DNA from: Bacillus sp. IITD106
GTDB taxonomy: Bacteria > Bacillota > Bacilli > Bacillales > Bacillaceae_C
NCBI RefSeq assembly: GCF_019459225.1
Contig: NZ_JAIAZY010000001.1
Location: forward strand, 145,110-209,109
Reading direction: 5' to 3'
Length of the DNA: 64,000 nt
Position numbers and translations under genes: made by a program. Of this stretch, positions 36,018-45,520 are shown one piece after another (position 1 is the stretch's first letter; each line of letters starts with the position of its first letter). The notes under the pieces are model-generated. The model was not told where the DNA came from and made no database searches. It was given only the letters and a program-made list of their open reading frames with translations.

Positions 36018-36914
36018 TCAAAAACGATTATCAGATAGAAAATTATTAGGAAAATGGTTCTGATCACGATACACTTCAAACACATATCCCTGCTCTTTTA
36101 AATAAGCGATAATATTAGGCAGAAGCTTCAACGTTTGTTCCTTTTCATGCATAAGGATTACTTCCACATCCTTTGTTGTTTCCGATTCTATAATGTTCAA
36201 TATTTTTTCCGGATCATGTTGATATTTCCAATCTTGAGAATCAACCGTCCAATCCCAAACCTTTAAGCCGGCCTCAATCACCTGGTTACGAATCTCCTTA
36301 TCTTTTAATCCGGGTATAGAACCATAAGGAGGACGAACTAATTGTGAATATGTTCCTGTGATAGAATGGATGAGATTTAATGCTTCCTCCATTTCTGGGA
36401 CAAACTTGCGCTTTTTATACAGTTCGTTATAATCATGTGTCATACTATGGGCACCAACATAATGACCTTCCTCTACTGCTCTTTTTACATCTGGTTGTAA
36501 GAAGCTTTTTTGTAAGTGGTCTCCCTGCATAAAAAAAGTTGCTTGAATCCCATGCTCTTTTAAAACGTCAAGAATATCTCCAGTCCATTTACTAGGTCCA
36601 TCATCGAACGTTAAGTACACTTTTTTTGTAAATTTACTTTGATTTCCCTCTACTTCTTCTCCCTCTTCTATTTCTTCTGCTTCATCTGCCGTCTTTTGCT
36701 TTTCCTCTTTTTCTTTATCAACTTCCCGAGTTGAAAAACGATTTTCTTCTACCGTTTTGGCTAAAACATTCTTGTCCTCCACTGTATCTATGGAAAATGT
36801 TCCTTTAGAAAAAAAATGAATCATCCAAAAACAAGTTGAGAGGGAAAAAAGCAATATGAAAATCATAAAATACATTTTCAGCTTCTTTTTCTGACTTCTT
36901 CGTGGGGTTAGCAT
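36018..36914 (-). CDS. Polysaccharide deacetylase (peptidoglycan/chitin type)
   Basis: This 298-residue protein has an N-terminal membrane anchor (about 13-35), an acidic linker (about 60-92) and a NodB domain with TFDDGP (catalytic Asp), HSMTHD (metal His), RPPYG and LMHE. It removes N-acetyl groups from wall glycans, as PdaA-like enzymes do. AAAGGAGAG precedes the ATG. It is upstream of an amidase in the same operon, suggesting linked modification and cutting of peptidoglycan. Confidence 0.9.
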   Translation of the reverse strand: MLTPRRSQKKKLKMYFMIFILLFSLSTCFWMIHFFSKGTFSIDTVEDKNVLAKTVEENRFSTREVDKEKEEKQKTADEAEEIEEGEEVEGNQSKFTKKVYLTFDDGPSKWTGDILDVLKEHGIQATFFMQGDHLQKSFLQPDVKRAVEEGHYVGAHSMTHDYNELYKKRKFVPEMEEALNLIHSITGTYSQLVRPPYGSIPGLKDKEIRNQVIEAGLKVWDWTVDSQDWKYQHDPEKILNIIESETTKDVEVILMHEKEQTLKLLPNIIAYLKEQGYVFEVYRDQNHFPNNFLSDNRF

Positions 36915-37207
36915 ATACAGTCTCTCCTTTTCTTTCTCTCAATTGATAAAATAAAGGTTGGAGATAAAGATAAAATGAAGATGAAGTGTATTTTGTCTAA
37001 AGAAATATAATGAAAGAACAAAAGTACGAGCGCATGTCTCGTTGACATACAAACTTCAGGTTCTTAGACTTATCGTAAGGAGTCGATAAGCGCAGGAGCT
37101 AGACGAAAACTGCATTTGCAGAAAGTTATCTAATTCATAAGCAACAAAAAAAAGCGATCAATCATGGTCAAACCATTGACTAATCGCTTCTTATGATTAA
37201 ATATATT
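36915..37207. other. Gap with a REP-like hairpin and a terminator
   Basis: CTTATCG-taaggagt-CGATAAG (37069-37090) begins a stretch resembling dispersed intergenic repeats in Bacillales. The kinase terminator is at 37152. No gene seen. Confidence 0.4.
37152..37189 (-). terminator. Terminator of the two-component operon
   Basis: AAGCGAT...ATGGT pairs with ACCAT...ATCGCTT, with T-rich sequence following on the minus strand. Confidence 0.75.
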
Positions 37208-39283
37208 TTATTCATACTTCCGTAGATAAAAATAAAACCTTACGCCATCCTCCGTATTTTCTACTCCATATTTACTGTCATGTAACTCAAGAATATTTCT
37301 CGAAATAGCTAGGCCTAAACCTGTTTCTCCTTGCGAACGTTCACGTGATGTATCCCCACGGTAAAAGCGATCCCAAACTTTCCCAATCCACTCCTCGGCA
37401 ATCGGATCCCCTGTATTTTCCACACAAACTTTTACTTGATTCTTCTCAGAAAATGTTGAAATCACAATCTTTCCGTTTTTATCCGTATGACGAATCGCAT
37501 TTGTTAAAAAATTGGTTACCACTTGCTCAATCTGATGCTCATTCCCAATAACTTCAAACGATTGCAACTTTTGATGAATGATCACATGCTTTTGCAGAGC
37601 CTCAAAAGATAACGATGCACAAACACGCCCAATCACCTCATCAATATAAAATGCTTCCATTTTCATTTGATATGTGCCAGATTCATATTTTGCCAGTTCA
37701 AGCATGTCAACAATCAAGCGATCCATTTTATCTACCTCTTGCTCCAATGCTTGAAAGTAATAAGCCCTTTTATGCTTGGCCACATCATCTTGTAAAATAG
37801 AAATCGTGCTTTTCATAATACTTAAAGGTGTTTTGAGCTCATGTGAAACACCTGAAATAAATTCCCTTCTCGTGTTTTCCAGCTGTTTTTCTTTTTCGAT
37901 ATCCTGCTGTAACTGTTTAATATGATTGTGTAACGTCTCGGAAAGGATATTGATATTTCCTGATAATGCCCCTAGTTCATCCTTTGATTTTACAGAAACA
38001 TTTTCTGAGAAATCCAAATTAGCCATTTTCTTGGTTGTCTCATTTATTTTCAATAGTGGACCTGATATTTTCTTCGAATAATAAAAAGACGCTAACAAAA
38101 CAAGAAACATGACAAAAACAACTAAATAGACATAATACTCCTTTACCATCTGTACTGCTTCATCCACTGGCTGTAATGAAGTCATCGCAAATAAATAAGA
38201 TGTCTGACCATCTACTAATAATGGCTTGATGAGGATTTTATATTGAATATTATTTTGTTCAAATTCCTCGATTTGAATAGAATGATCATTAGGTTGACCC
38301 TTTTTCAACAAAATAGACGCTTGGAAAGCTTTAATTTTATCCATAAGTAAGGAATTCGTATATATGGAATTAGTACCTTCACTCCGACTCGGAAGGTTTA
38401 CATCTGTAATGGTCCCGTTGAGATGAACTATTTTCTGTTCTAAAGTAGTCGGCAAGTTTAGTTTCCCTTTATCTTCTTCTACCAGTACTGCTGGCACTTG
38501 TGAAGTAGGTTCAATAATAGAGGAAGAATCCTCTTCATCCCTCGGATTGGTACGAGTTTCTGCCAATTGTTTTTCCAGATATTCTCCTGTTGCCTGTTTT
38601 AACTGTTTATTTTCCCAGTACAATAAATTTCCTTGATTTTCCAATTCATATGGATCCATGGCTCCTATCGTTCCTAAGGCGTTGGGAACAAAACTTCCTA
38701 AATGGCCAATCACATATGGAACGATAGCTGTTTCACTCTTAAATCCATATATCCCTACACGCTCCCCATTTGAAAGGGAAAAATCATCCGTTAACGTATC
38801 TTCAAAATTCATAACATAATATAAAGGTATATGAATTTCTTTATCTATAAGGGAGCTGTCTTCCATACTATCAGCATGGTATTTAATGAAAAAATCATCT
38901 ACAACGGCACTTTCTTTCATTCGATTGGCATAGTATTTAATGAAAATATCATTTACAAGGGAGCTGTCTTCCACCCGATCGACATTGACTTTAATGAAAA
39001 AATCATCTACATTTTTTAAATTTCCATTTTGATCCAATACTGTAATCCACGTATTTTGTGTTTCATAAAATTCCCTTTCAAGTTTTTGTTGTACATATTT
39101 GTCTTCTTTCGTTCGTAAATACTCTTTTTCATAGCGATTGATCGCCTCTCGAAGATCCTCCATTTTTTGATGTGCATAATATTGCTTAAAGAAAATCGTA
39201 TGGCCAATAAAAACAGTTGCTAAAATAAACACACATAACAGAGTTGTCAGCATAAATAGCTTGATTACAATTCGACTTCTCAT
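37208..39283 (-). CDS. Sensor histidine kinase with tandem repeats in its sensor domain
   Basis: This 691-residue kinase has an N-terminal TM (about 9-32), a large extracytoplasmic domain (about 33-385), a second TM (about 388-405), HAMP, HisKA with SHELKTPLS (His near 481) and HATPase_c with ETGLGLAIS. The extracytoplasmic part contains three consecutive 18-residue repeats at residues 92-145. ATG overlaps the response-regulator stop by four bases. Amidase and deacetylase genes lie downstream on the same strand, suggesting a cell-envelope signal. Confidence 0.93.
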   Translation of the reverse strand: MRSRIVIKLFMLTTLLCVFILATVFIGHTIFFKQYYAHQKMEDLREAINRYEKEYLRTKEDKYVQQKLEREFYETQNTWITVLDQNGNLKNVDDFFIKVNVDRVEDSSLVNDIFIKYYANRMKESAVVDDFFIKYHADSMEDSSLIDKEIHIPLYYVMNFEDTLTDDFSLSNGERVGIYGFKSETAIVPYVIGHLGSFVPNALGTIGAMDPYELENQGNLLYWENKQLKQATGEYLEKQLAETRTNPRDEEDSSSIIEPTSQVPAVLVEEDKGKLNLPTTLEQKIVHLNGTITDVNLPSRSEGTNSIYTNSLLMDKIKAFQASILLKKGQPNDHSIQIEEFEQNNIQYKILIKPLLVDGQTSYLFAMTSLQPVDEAVQMVKEYYVYLVVFVMFLVLLASFYYSKKISGPLLKINETTKKMANLDFSENVSVKSKDELGALSGNINILSETLHNHIKQLQQDIEKEKQLENTRREFISGVSHELKTPLSIMKSTISILQDDVAKHKRAYYFQALEQEVDKMDRLIVDMLELAKYESGTYQMKMEAFYIDEVIGRVCASLSFEALQKHVIIHQKLQSFEVIGNEHQIEQVVTNFLTNAIRHTDKNGKIVISTFSEKNQVKVCVENTGDPIAEEWIGKVWDRFYRGDTSRERSQGETGLGLAISRNILELHDSKYGVENTEDGVRFYFYLRKYE
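38849..39010 (-). repeat. Three 54-bp tandem repeats within the kinase gene
   Basis: Residues 92-109, 110-127 and 128-145 read VDDFFIKVNVDRVEDSSL, VNDIFIKYYANRMKESAV and VDDFFIKYHADSMEDSSL. Each is 18 residues (54 bp) and the three are contiguous, with the FIK core invariant. Confidence 0.9.
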
Positions 39284-39960
39284 ACAGAACCCTCAAATTT
39301 ATAACCTAGGCGGACAATTGTTTTGATTGAATCTGCTTTACGACCTAATTTCGTTCGTAAATTTCGAATATGCGTATTAATTGTACGGTCATCACCATCA
39401 TACTCATATCCCCAAACCCGTATTATTAATTGCTCTCTCGTTACTACATTTCCCTCATTTTGCATGAGATAAGTCAAAATTTCGAATTCAGTATGGGTTA
39501 AATTGATAGACATACTATCCACCATCACTGTTCTAGCAGCCATATTGATCGTAATTCCGTTCGACGTTCGTAGTTGTTCTTTAACAGTACCCTTTAGTTG
39601 ACGACTTTGTAGTAACCTTTTCGCTCGAGCTAATAAAATAGGCGGGCTGTATGGTTTCGTTACGTAGTCATCTGCTCCAAGTTCAAAACCTAATAATGTG
39701 TCTTCCTCTTCTACACGTGCCGTTAGTATAATAATTGGAACATCGGCCGTTTTTCGTATTCTTCTACAAACCGACCAACCATCTAATTGTGGTAACATTA
39801 TATCCAGAATGATTAAATCAATCTTCCGGCTATCAAATAATTCTAATGCTTTTTTCCCATCCTTTGCCTCAAGCACGTTGAAATTCTCATTTAAGAAGTA
39901 GTCTTTAAGCACTTCTAGCAGAATTTGTTCATCCTCCACAATAAGAATTGTTTCTTTCAT
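39280..39960 (-). CDS. OmpR-family response regulator
   Basis: This 226-residue protein has the receiver residues IVEDE, LIILDIMLPQLDGW (Asp near 52) and ILTARVEEED, and a C-terminal winged helix ending IVRLGYKFEG. Partner of the repeat-bearing kinase, with which it overlaps (ATGA). Its likely targets are the downstream wall-enzyme genes or its own promoter. Not assigned to a named system. Confidence 0.93.
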   Translation of the reverse strand: MKETILIVEDEQILLEVLKDYFLNENFNVLEAKDGKKALELFDSRKIDLIILDIMLPQLDGWSVCRRIRKTADVPIIILTARVEEEDTLLGFELGADDYVTKPYSPPILLARAKRLLQSRQLKGTVKEQLRTSNGITINMAARTVMVDSMSINLTHTEFEILTYLMQNEGNVVTREQLIIRVWGYEYDGDDRTINTHIRNLRTKLGRKADSIKTIVRLGYKFEGSV

Positions 39961-40196
39961 TAAAGCTTCATTCCTTTCGCAGCCACGTATACTGAATAAA
40001 ATTTATATACAAATTATTTTCATTACGTAATATCATGTTGAGTATAACAAATCGATGTAAAGATAAGATAAAGAATATTTCATAGCTTGTAATTGTGGGC
40101 AGTCTAGTAAAACAAACGTTTTATTGCAACAAATAAAGCCCTGCTTATCTAAGAATTACGAAAGTGATAATAAATTTTATATAAGGAGTGAGGGGT

Positions 40197-40530
40197 ATGA
40201 TGTTTCGTTGGGATGGTGGTTTTATTATGGTGTCTTGATAAAGTTATTTCACAAGTTGGAAAAAAAGTGGAGTAGTCACTCTGAAATCATTTGAAAGTGA
40301 TTATGGAATTTTCAAAAAGGGGATGAAGATGAAAGGAATGTAAGGCTACGTTTTGAAATTGAAAATTTACAGAAAACAATTGATTACTTTACCCAAAACA
40401 ATATCACTTTTCACATACATCCAACCATATTTTGCACCTTCAATTGCTTTCTCTCCGCTAAATTCGGTTTCTTCAAAATATAAATGGGCAGTTTCATCTG
40501 GGTCTTATTTCAATAATATGAATCCCTTTC
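40197..40530 (+). pseudogene. Decayed VOC-like gene
   Basis: Frames in this stretch break several times. DERNVRLRFEIENLQKTIDY followed by FTQNNITF resembles the second half of a glyoxalase/VOC domain. An ATG at 40197 after AAGGAGTGAGGGG is a good start but stops within 13 codons. A 123-codon frame overlapping the region from 40353 to 40724 looks accidental. Probably a dead gene; its family is uncertain. Confidence 0.35.
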
Positions 40531-40720
40531 CATTATGTTTTTTACATCATTTTCTCATCTGTTACAATCAATTTACGTATATTCACAAACACATAACATG
40601 TCCGAATCATTTCTATGACATCCGATTCGTTTTACAGTTTAAGATGTATGATAGTTACTCAGCATACATCTTTTTTGTATGTATTCTAGAAAAACATATT
40701 GTAACTAGGAGGCCCGTATC

Positions 40721-41740
40721 ATGAGTAAGAAACGTGAATCCTATTTTGACAATGCCAAATTCATACTAATCTTTCTTGTTGTATTTGGGCACTTCATCAG
40801 TCCACACAAAGGTCAAAGTGATGCTTTATATACAGTATACAACTTTATCTACACCTTCCATATGCCTGCATTCATTCTTATAGGCGGATTCTTTTCTAAG
40901 GGCATTATGAAGAAGGGCTATTTAAAAAAGATTTTCAGAAACATATTGATTCCTTATTTCATTTTTCAGCTTATATATTTCGTCATTCATAGAATCTGGA
41001 ACGGAGAGGAAACTCTTACTCTTTTCAACCCATACTGGACTCTCTGGTTCTTATTGAGCATGGTGCTCTGGAATATCCTGCTTCTTCTATTTATCAAGCT
41101 GAAGCACCCAGTGATCATGATGATTGTAGCCTTAACTATCGGAGTTTTTGCAGGTTATATCCAAGATATCGGAACCTATTTCAGTTTATCGAGAACCTTT
41201 GTATTCTTCCCGGCATTCCTTGGCGGCTACCTGTTGAAAAAAGAACACTTTACCAAAATCTTACGACCTGAAATGCGGATTGCAGCTGGAATGATATTAG
41301 TGGGTATCTTTGTAAGTTATTTTTACTTTTTCCCGCAGGAAGCGAAAGATTGGTTGCTTGCGTCATCTTCTTATGAAGAATTGGGTGTTAAATTAGGGCA
41401 AGCGTGGTTCATCCGTCTATTGATGTACGGACTGATGGCTCTTGCTACTTTCAGTTTCATGGCTATTGTTCCGAGAAGGAAATTGTTCTTAACCCATCTA
41501 GGGACGAGGACGCTTTATGTATACTTGTTACATGGATTCATCGTGAAATTGTTCGAGATTTCACCGTTTTATGACTTAGTGGATGAATCTGGAAACTATT
41601 TTACGTTATTAGTCCTGGCAGCGATTGTAACCTTGATTTTAGCATCAAAACCAATCATTACACTCGCACAACCGGTAATCGAATTGAAGACCCATCTGCT
41701 CCAGCGTTTTATGGACAGAAAAACAGCGGATGCATCATAG
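40721..41740 (+). CDS. Acyltransferase 3 family membrane protein
   Basis: This 339-residue protein has about ten transmembrane helices and the fold of OafA/YrhL-type O-acyltransferases. The N-terminal FDNAKFILIFLVVFGHFISP supplies the conserved His, and FHMPAFILIGGFFSKG is the second motif. It probably acylates a cell-surface sugar or exported lipid. AGGAGG precedes the ATG. The gene stands alone and is followed by a strong bidirectional terminator. Confidence 0.88.
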   Translation: MSKKRESYFDNAKFILIFLVVFGHFISPHKGQSDALYTVYNFIYTFHMPAFILIGGFFSKGIMKKGYLKKIFRNILIPYFIFQLIYFVIHRIWNGEETLTLFNPYWTLWFLLSMVLWNILLLLFIKLKHPVIMMIVALTIGVFAGYIQDIGTYFSLSRTFVFFPAFLGGYLLKKEHFTKILRPEMRIAAGMILVGIFVSYFYFFPQEAKDWLLASSSYEELGVKLGQAWFIRLLMYGLMALATFSFMAIVPRRKLFLTHLGTRTLYVYLLHGFIVKLFEISPFYDLVDESGNYFTLLVLAAIVTLILASKPIITLAQPVIELKTHLLQRFMDRKTADAS

Positions 41741-41829
41741 CTTTACACAATAATCCGAAAATCTCCGGTAAAAATATTGGTAAAAATATTGTGTAATTCA
41801 ACGTTAAAAGTGCTGCCATTTATATGAAT

Positions 41830-41892
41830 GCCCCCTCATACTAGACAGAAAAAGAAATCGCATTAGCCTGTCTAGTATGAGGGGGGCTTTTC
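41830..41892. terminator. Strong bidirectional terminator
   Basis: GCCCCCTCATACTAGACAG pairs with CTGTCTAGTATGAGGGGGGC, a stem of about 19 pairs with T runs on both sides, between convergent genes. Confidence 0.92.
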
Positions 41893-41913
41893 TATCAACC
41901 TAATGTGTGAATT

Positions 41914-42489
41914 TTAGTACAAACTTTTACAGTTTTCTGGTAGCTTAAAAGGATTTTCTTTATTAATACGATCATAAAACATAATTCCATTTAGGTGGTC
42001 TATTTCATGTTGAATAACAATAGAGGAATAGCCTTTAAGTTTTAATACTATTTCTTCTCCCTTTAAATTAAACCCTCTCACTTTAATCCGCTCATATCTT
42101 GGGACAAACCCTTTTATATCTCGATCAACAGAGAGACAACCTTCGCTTGGTGGTAAATAAATCATAGAAACTGAATGGCTGATTATTTTCGGATTAATAA
42201 GGGTATATTCATGCTCTTTACCCTCCTCATCAGTTAAATATGCTACGAACATACGCTTATTCAAGCCAATCTGATTCGCTGATAAGCCAACTCCTGGACG
42301 TAGTTGATACTTTTTAGATAAATCGGGATCTTGACTATTTTTCAAAAAATTCATCATACAAAGCAATGTTTCCTTATCTTCTTCAGAAGGAGGGACCTCA
42401 ACTTCTTGTGTTGGTTGATGAAGGATTGGGTTTCCTTCCCTTACAATATCTTTCATAGTGATTATATAATTTGAATGAAATTTAATCAT
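41914..42489 (-). CDS. defB: Peptide deformylase (DefB-like)
   Basis: This 191-residue metalloenzyme removes the formyl group from nascent N-terminal Met. Motif 1 is GVGLSANQIG (Ala to Ser, Ala to Asn relative to GxGLAAxQ), motif 2 EGCLSV and motif 3 QHEIDH, with metal ligands complete. Size and the FVPRYERIKVRGFNL segment are typical of Bacillus DefB. ATG at 42489 overlaps the stop of a small HTH gene; an internal ATG at 42456 is an alternative. An actinonin-type drug-target gene next to a regulator is unusual. Confidence 0.9.
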   Translation of the reverse strand: MIKFHSNYIITMKDIVREGNPILHQPTQEVEVPPSEEDKETLLCMMNFLKNSQDPDLSKKYQLRPGVGLSANQIGLNKRMFVAYLTDEEGKEHEYTLINPKIISHSVSMIYLPPSEGCLSVDRDIKGFVPRYERIKVRGFNLKGEEIVLKLKGYSSIVIQHEIDHLNGIMFYDRINKENPFKLPENCKSLY

Positions 42490-42667
42490 AAAATAACAAC
42501 TCATCTCCCTTTACTTTTAATGTTATGGATAATTTGAAAGCCAGCTCCAGTGTGGGGTCATATTTATCATTCTCTAAACAATTTATCGTTTGTTTAACAA
42601 CTCCACACTCCTTGGCTAGTTTCTCTTGTGTTATTCCAGTTTCTTCTGTATTGCTTGAATATATCAA
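42482..42667 (-). CDS. Small HTH_3 regulator, N terminus possibly frameshifted
   Basis: The readable 61-residue frame contains GITQEKLAKECGVVKQTINC and LENDKYDPTLELAFKLSITL, a full Cro/CI-type helix-turn-helix of the YgzD type. In the frame one base over, an upstream ATG gives MSKVIDIFKQYRR, which fits the missing N terminus, so a frameshift near 42655 is possible. The start used is TTG at 42667, without a clear ribosome binding site. It ends overlapping defB by eight bases. Confidence 0.5.
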   Translation of the reverse strand: MIYSSNTEETGITQEKLAKECGVVKQTINCLENDKYDPTLELAFKLSITLKVKGDELLFYD

Positions 42668-42845
42668 TGACTTTGGACATTTTTTAAATATCTATTCGGT
42701 CGCTTTCCATACAATAGTCTGAATACGCGAAAAAATTGATCAAATTAGATTCTTCTTCAGTAAGTTTAAGTTTTTTATAGAAAGCTTTATCATTTCCTTC
42801 ATGTGTTTTCTAATAAAACATTATTACGTACGACCATCAAATGTT

Positions 42846-43418
42846 CTATCGCCAGCTTTGAATCGTTTCCATTATATTCTCTGTATAACTCCCTGCCCAC
42901 CTTACAATTTTTGCTGCCAAACGGGATAACAACAACAATAAAATGATTCCTAACATGCAAGCAACAAAAGCACGGGGTAATGTATTGATCGAAATCATCA
43001 TAATCGTCATATCAAATAGTCTGTACAAATAGGGTGATAGTATCATAGCGATTGGCAGCAAATAACATACAAAAGCAGTAATAAAACTTAAAAACCCTAA
43101 AAGAAACCTTGGAAAAATCATGATTCCCACTGCAATCCAATTTCTTTTGTCTGAAACTTCCTTTGTCACTTTATCTTGCGGGTCCCACTTTACGATCGGA
43201 ATATTTACGTTTGCATATTTAACGGCAGCTTTTCGATCCAAATCCAGTAAAAAAGGAATTGTTCTAAGAACTCCCGCTAAAATTGGAATGCCCACAACCG
43301 TAAAGCTTACCCCCACTGAAAATGTTACACTTATTAAATAAAAAGTGAAATATAAGAAACCAATGAAGAACCAGAGTAGTAAATACACAAAATTTTTAAA
43401 ATTGGAGATCATCATTTC
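42846..43418 (-). CDS. Stand-alone Sensor-domain membrane protein
   Basis: This 190-residue protein has about four transmembrane helices and resembles the putative Sensor domain (PF13796) normally fused to histidine kinases: KNFVYLLLWFFIGFLYFTFY, then VVGIPILAG. AAAGGTGG precedes the ATG at 43418. It is divergent from a kinase-regulator fusion whose own N terminus has membrane helices but not this domain, so the two may form one signalling complex. Confidence 0.75.
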   Translation of the reverse strand, partial: EMMISNFKNFVYLLLWFFIGFLYFTFYLISVTFSVGVSFTVVGIPILAGVLRTIPFLLDLDRKAAVKYANVNIPIVKWDPQDKVTKEVSDKRNWIAVGIMIFPRFLLGFLSFITAFVCYLLPIAMILSPYLYRLFDMTIMMISINTLPRAFVACMLGIILLLLLSRLAAKIVRWAGSYTENIMETIQSWR

Positions 43419-43609
43419 CATACAGAAAACCACCTTTTCTTTTAATAATGAATTATCATTAGATTCCTCACATCCAATGCTTATTTCATTATCCACACCT
43501 TTCGTCACAAGGCATAGTGACATTTTGTCATTTGTTTTCATGACTGATATTCGTAATGTCTTGTAGTAAGATGGTGATAGCCACAACATTAAATAAGCGG
43601 GGTTCTATT

Positions 43610-45412
43610 ATGTATGACATAATCAAAAAGTGGTACTGGTATGACTGGATGGTATTTGCTGTTCGCTCTATTTGGTTAATCTCTGTCCTAATCGGCTTGT
43701 GGGAATTTCATAATGTTTTATCATTTCCCCTTTGGATTCTGTTTGGATTACCTTTCATTGTCTTTTCAGTTCCGTTTTTAATTCAGCAATTTTATAGAAA
43801 ATATTTCATACTGACGGAGATCATCATTTCTGGGAGCTATTGCATTATGTTGGCTTTCTTCCTTCATGATGCATTATGGCAGTTTATTCCGATTGCTTTT
43901 GTGATAGGTTTTTACAGTATCCAAAGAGTCTATATTTGGTCTAGCCCCCTCACCATTGCGGTCATCCCATTTATCATCGGGATGGTAACCGATCAAACTT
44001 TGGCCGACACCGTTCTTCGTTTAATATCGAATTATGGTGTAGCTTTTGGACTTGGCTATGCTTTTCAATTACTTGTTACCAACCATAAGCAAGGCTTAAT
44101 CATACGTAAACAAAACAGCGTGCTTGAACAATATGTACACCAGGTGGAGCAACTCACATTGTTGGAGGAACGGAATCGTTTATCGCGGGAATTGCATGAT
44201 ACGGTCGGTCATACCTTTACAACTATGATCATGGGGATGGAGTCGATCCGTTCTTCTTTGGCGGAAGACAAGGTTGGACGTAAACTGAACGTTTTGCTGA
44301 ACACGGCACGTGACGGTTTAAAAGACATGCGAAAGCTAGTTCATCAGTTGGATCCGTCAACTATGGATTTATCCCTTATTCAATATGTAAAACAGTTAGT
44401 GGACAAATTTATGGAAAGCACGGATATCTCTGTGAAGTTTCGGTGTTTTGGGGATGAGTACAGCTTATCGAAGGAAGTTAAATTAACGATCATTCGTTGC
44501 ATTCAGGAAGCATTAACGAACGCTGTTAGACATGGGCGAGCAAGTGAAATCAAAGTATCGCTTTACTTCGACAGCTTGGAGCTGCGCCTGCAAGTTGAAG
44601 ACAATGGTGTATTGGAACGAGAGCAAAAATTTGAGCTCGGTTTTGGCTTAAATGCGATGAAAGAAAGATTGCAGGCCTTACAAGGAAATTTATCCATACA
44701 CACAGACAGTATGGAAGAAACGGTGATTATCTGTACCATACCAAGAAACAGCGAAGATAATACAGAAACGATCAAGGTAATCCTAGTAGATGATCAACCT
44801 AGTATTTTGGATGGTTTGAAGACAACTTTAGAGAGCCACAGTCAACTCCAAATTGTTGGTATAGCTGAATCTGGAGAGGATGTCATAGCTTTATGCAGTC
44901 AAACCCAGCCAGATATCGTACTCATGGATGTAAATATGCCCAATATGAGCGGAATAGAAGCCATGGAGGCTATAAAGGAAAAGAATTCCATGATAAAGGT
45001 TGTCATTCTTTCATCTTTTGAGAATGTCGATCAAGCGGTAGAGGCACTGCAAAAAGGAGCAAACGGGTATTTACTCAAGTCCATTCAACCGAAAGAGCTC
45101 ATTGAAACCCTTCATTTCATTCACCGTGGAGATACCGTTATCTATCATGAAATTGCCAATCAGGTGTTTGAAGATCTGAGGGAGCGAAACGTTTCAGATG
45201 AAGGGCATGGAAAGAATGATTACGGACTGACGTCTAGAGAAATTGAAATTATTCACTATTTAGCCAAAGGTATGCGTTATAAGGCCATTGCTGCCAGACT
45301 TTTTCTATCGGAAGGTACTGTTAGGAACTATGCCTCCGAAATGTACGCGAAACTTGGTGTAAGCAATCGTGACCAAGCGATAGAAAAATGTTCGGCAGAA
45401 GGATTAATATAG
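43610..45412 (+). CDS. Histidine kinase fused to NarL-type response regulator
   Basis: This 600-residue protein joins parts normally split over two genes: N-terminal transmembrane helices (about 10-155), HisKA_3 with SRELHDTVGHTF (His near 196), HATPase_c with QEALTNAVRHG, then a receiver (VILVDDQPSI, DIVLMDVNMP near 440) and a LuxR-type HTH (LTSREIEIIHYLAKGM, about 540-600). The join falls at IPRNSEDNTETIKVILVDDQ. The DNA-binding part would be held at the membrane unless cleaved. GGGG precedes ATG at 43610. Confidence 0.9.
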   Translation: MYDIIKKWYWYDWMVFAVRSIWLISVLIGLWEFHNVLSFPLWILFGLPFIVFSVPFLIQQFYRKYFILTEIIISGSYCIMLAFFLHDALWQFIPIAFVIGFYSIQRVYIWSSPLTIAVIPFIIGMVTDQTLADTVLRLISNYGVAFGLGYAFQLLVTNHKQGLIIRKQNSVLEQYVHQVEQLTLLEERNRLSRELHDTVGHTFTTMIMGMESIRSSLAEDKVGRKLNVLLNTARDGLKDMRKLVHQLDPSTMDLSLIQYVKQLVDKFMESTDISVKFRCFGDEYSLSKEVKLTIIRCIQEALTNAVRHGRASEIKVSLYFDSLELRLQVEDNGVLEREQKFELGFGLNAMKERLQALQGNLSIHTDSMEETVIICTIPRNSEDNTETIKVILVDDQPSILDGLKTTLESHSQLQIVGIAESGEDVIALCSQTQPDIVLMDVNMPNMSGIEAMEAIKEKNSMIKVVILSSFENVDQAVEALQKGANGYLLKSIQPKELIETLHFIHRGDTVIYHEIANQVFEDLRERNVSDEGHGKNDYGLTSREIEIIHYLAKGMRYKAIAARLFLSEGTVRNYASEMYAKLGVSNRDQAIEKCSAEGLI

Positions 45413-45520
45413 AAATAAGATCAGACAAAAGAAATTAGGAATATCCTTGGATACCTCGGGTATTCCTGATTGATGATTAAAAAGTGGCCTAAATTCGCCA
45501 AAGAACGAAGACGAAAAGTG

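Noticed and set aside
40353..40724. 123-codon frame on the plus strand before the acyltransferase
   Set aside because: Starts in TTG-like sequence without a ribosome binding site, has random composition, overlaps the acyltransferase start, and its region fits a decayed VOC gene in other frames.
42700..42800. Frame containing LTEEESNLINFFAYSDYCME on the minus strand
   Set aside because: Open only after a stop and has no start codon; possibly gene debris, too short to name.
45437..45467. Hairpin AGGAATATCC/GGGTATTCCT after the kinase-regulator fusion
   Set aside because: May be a terminator, but the stem is imperfect and the tail has no T run.
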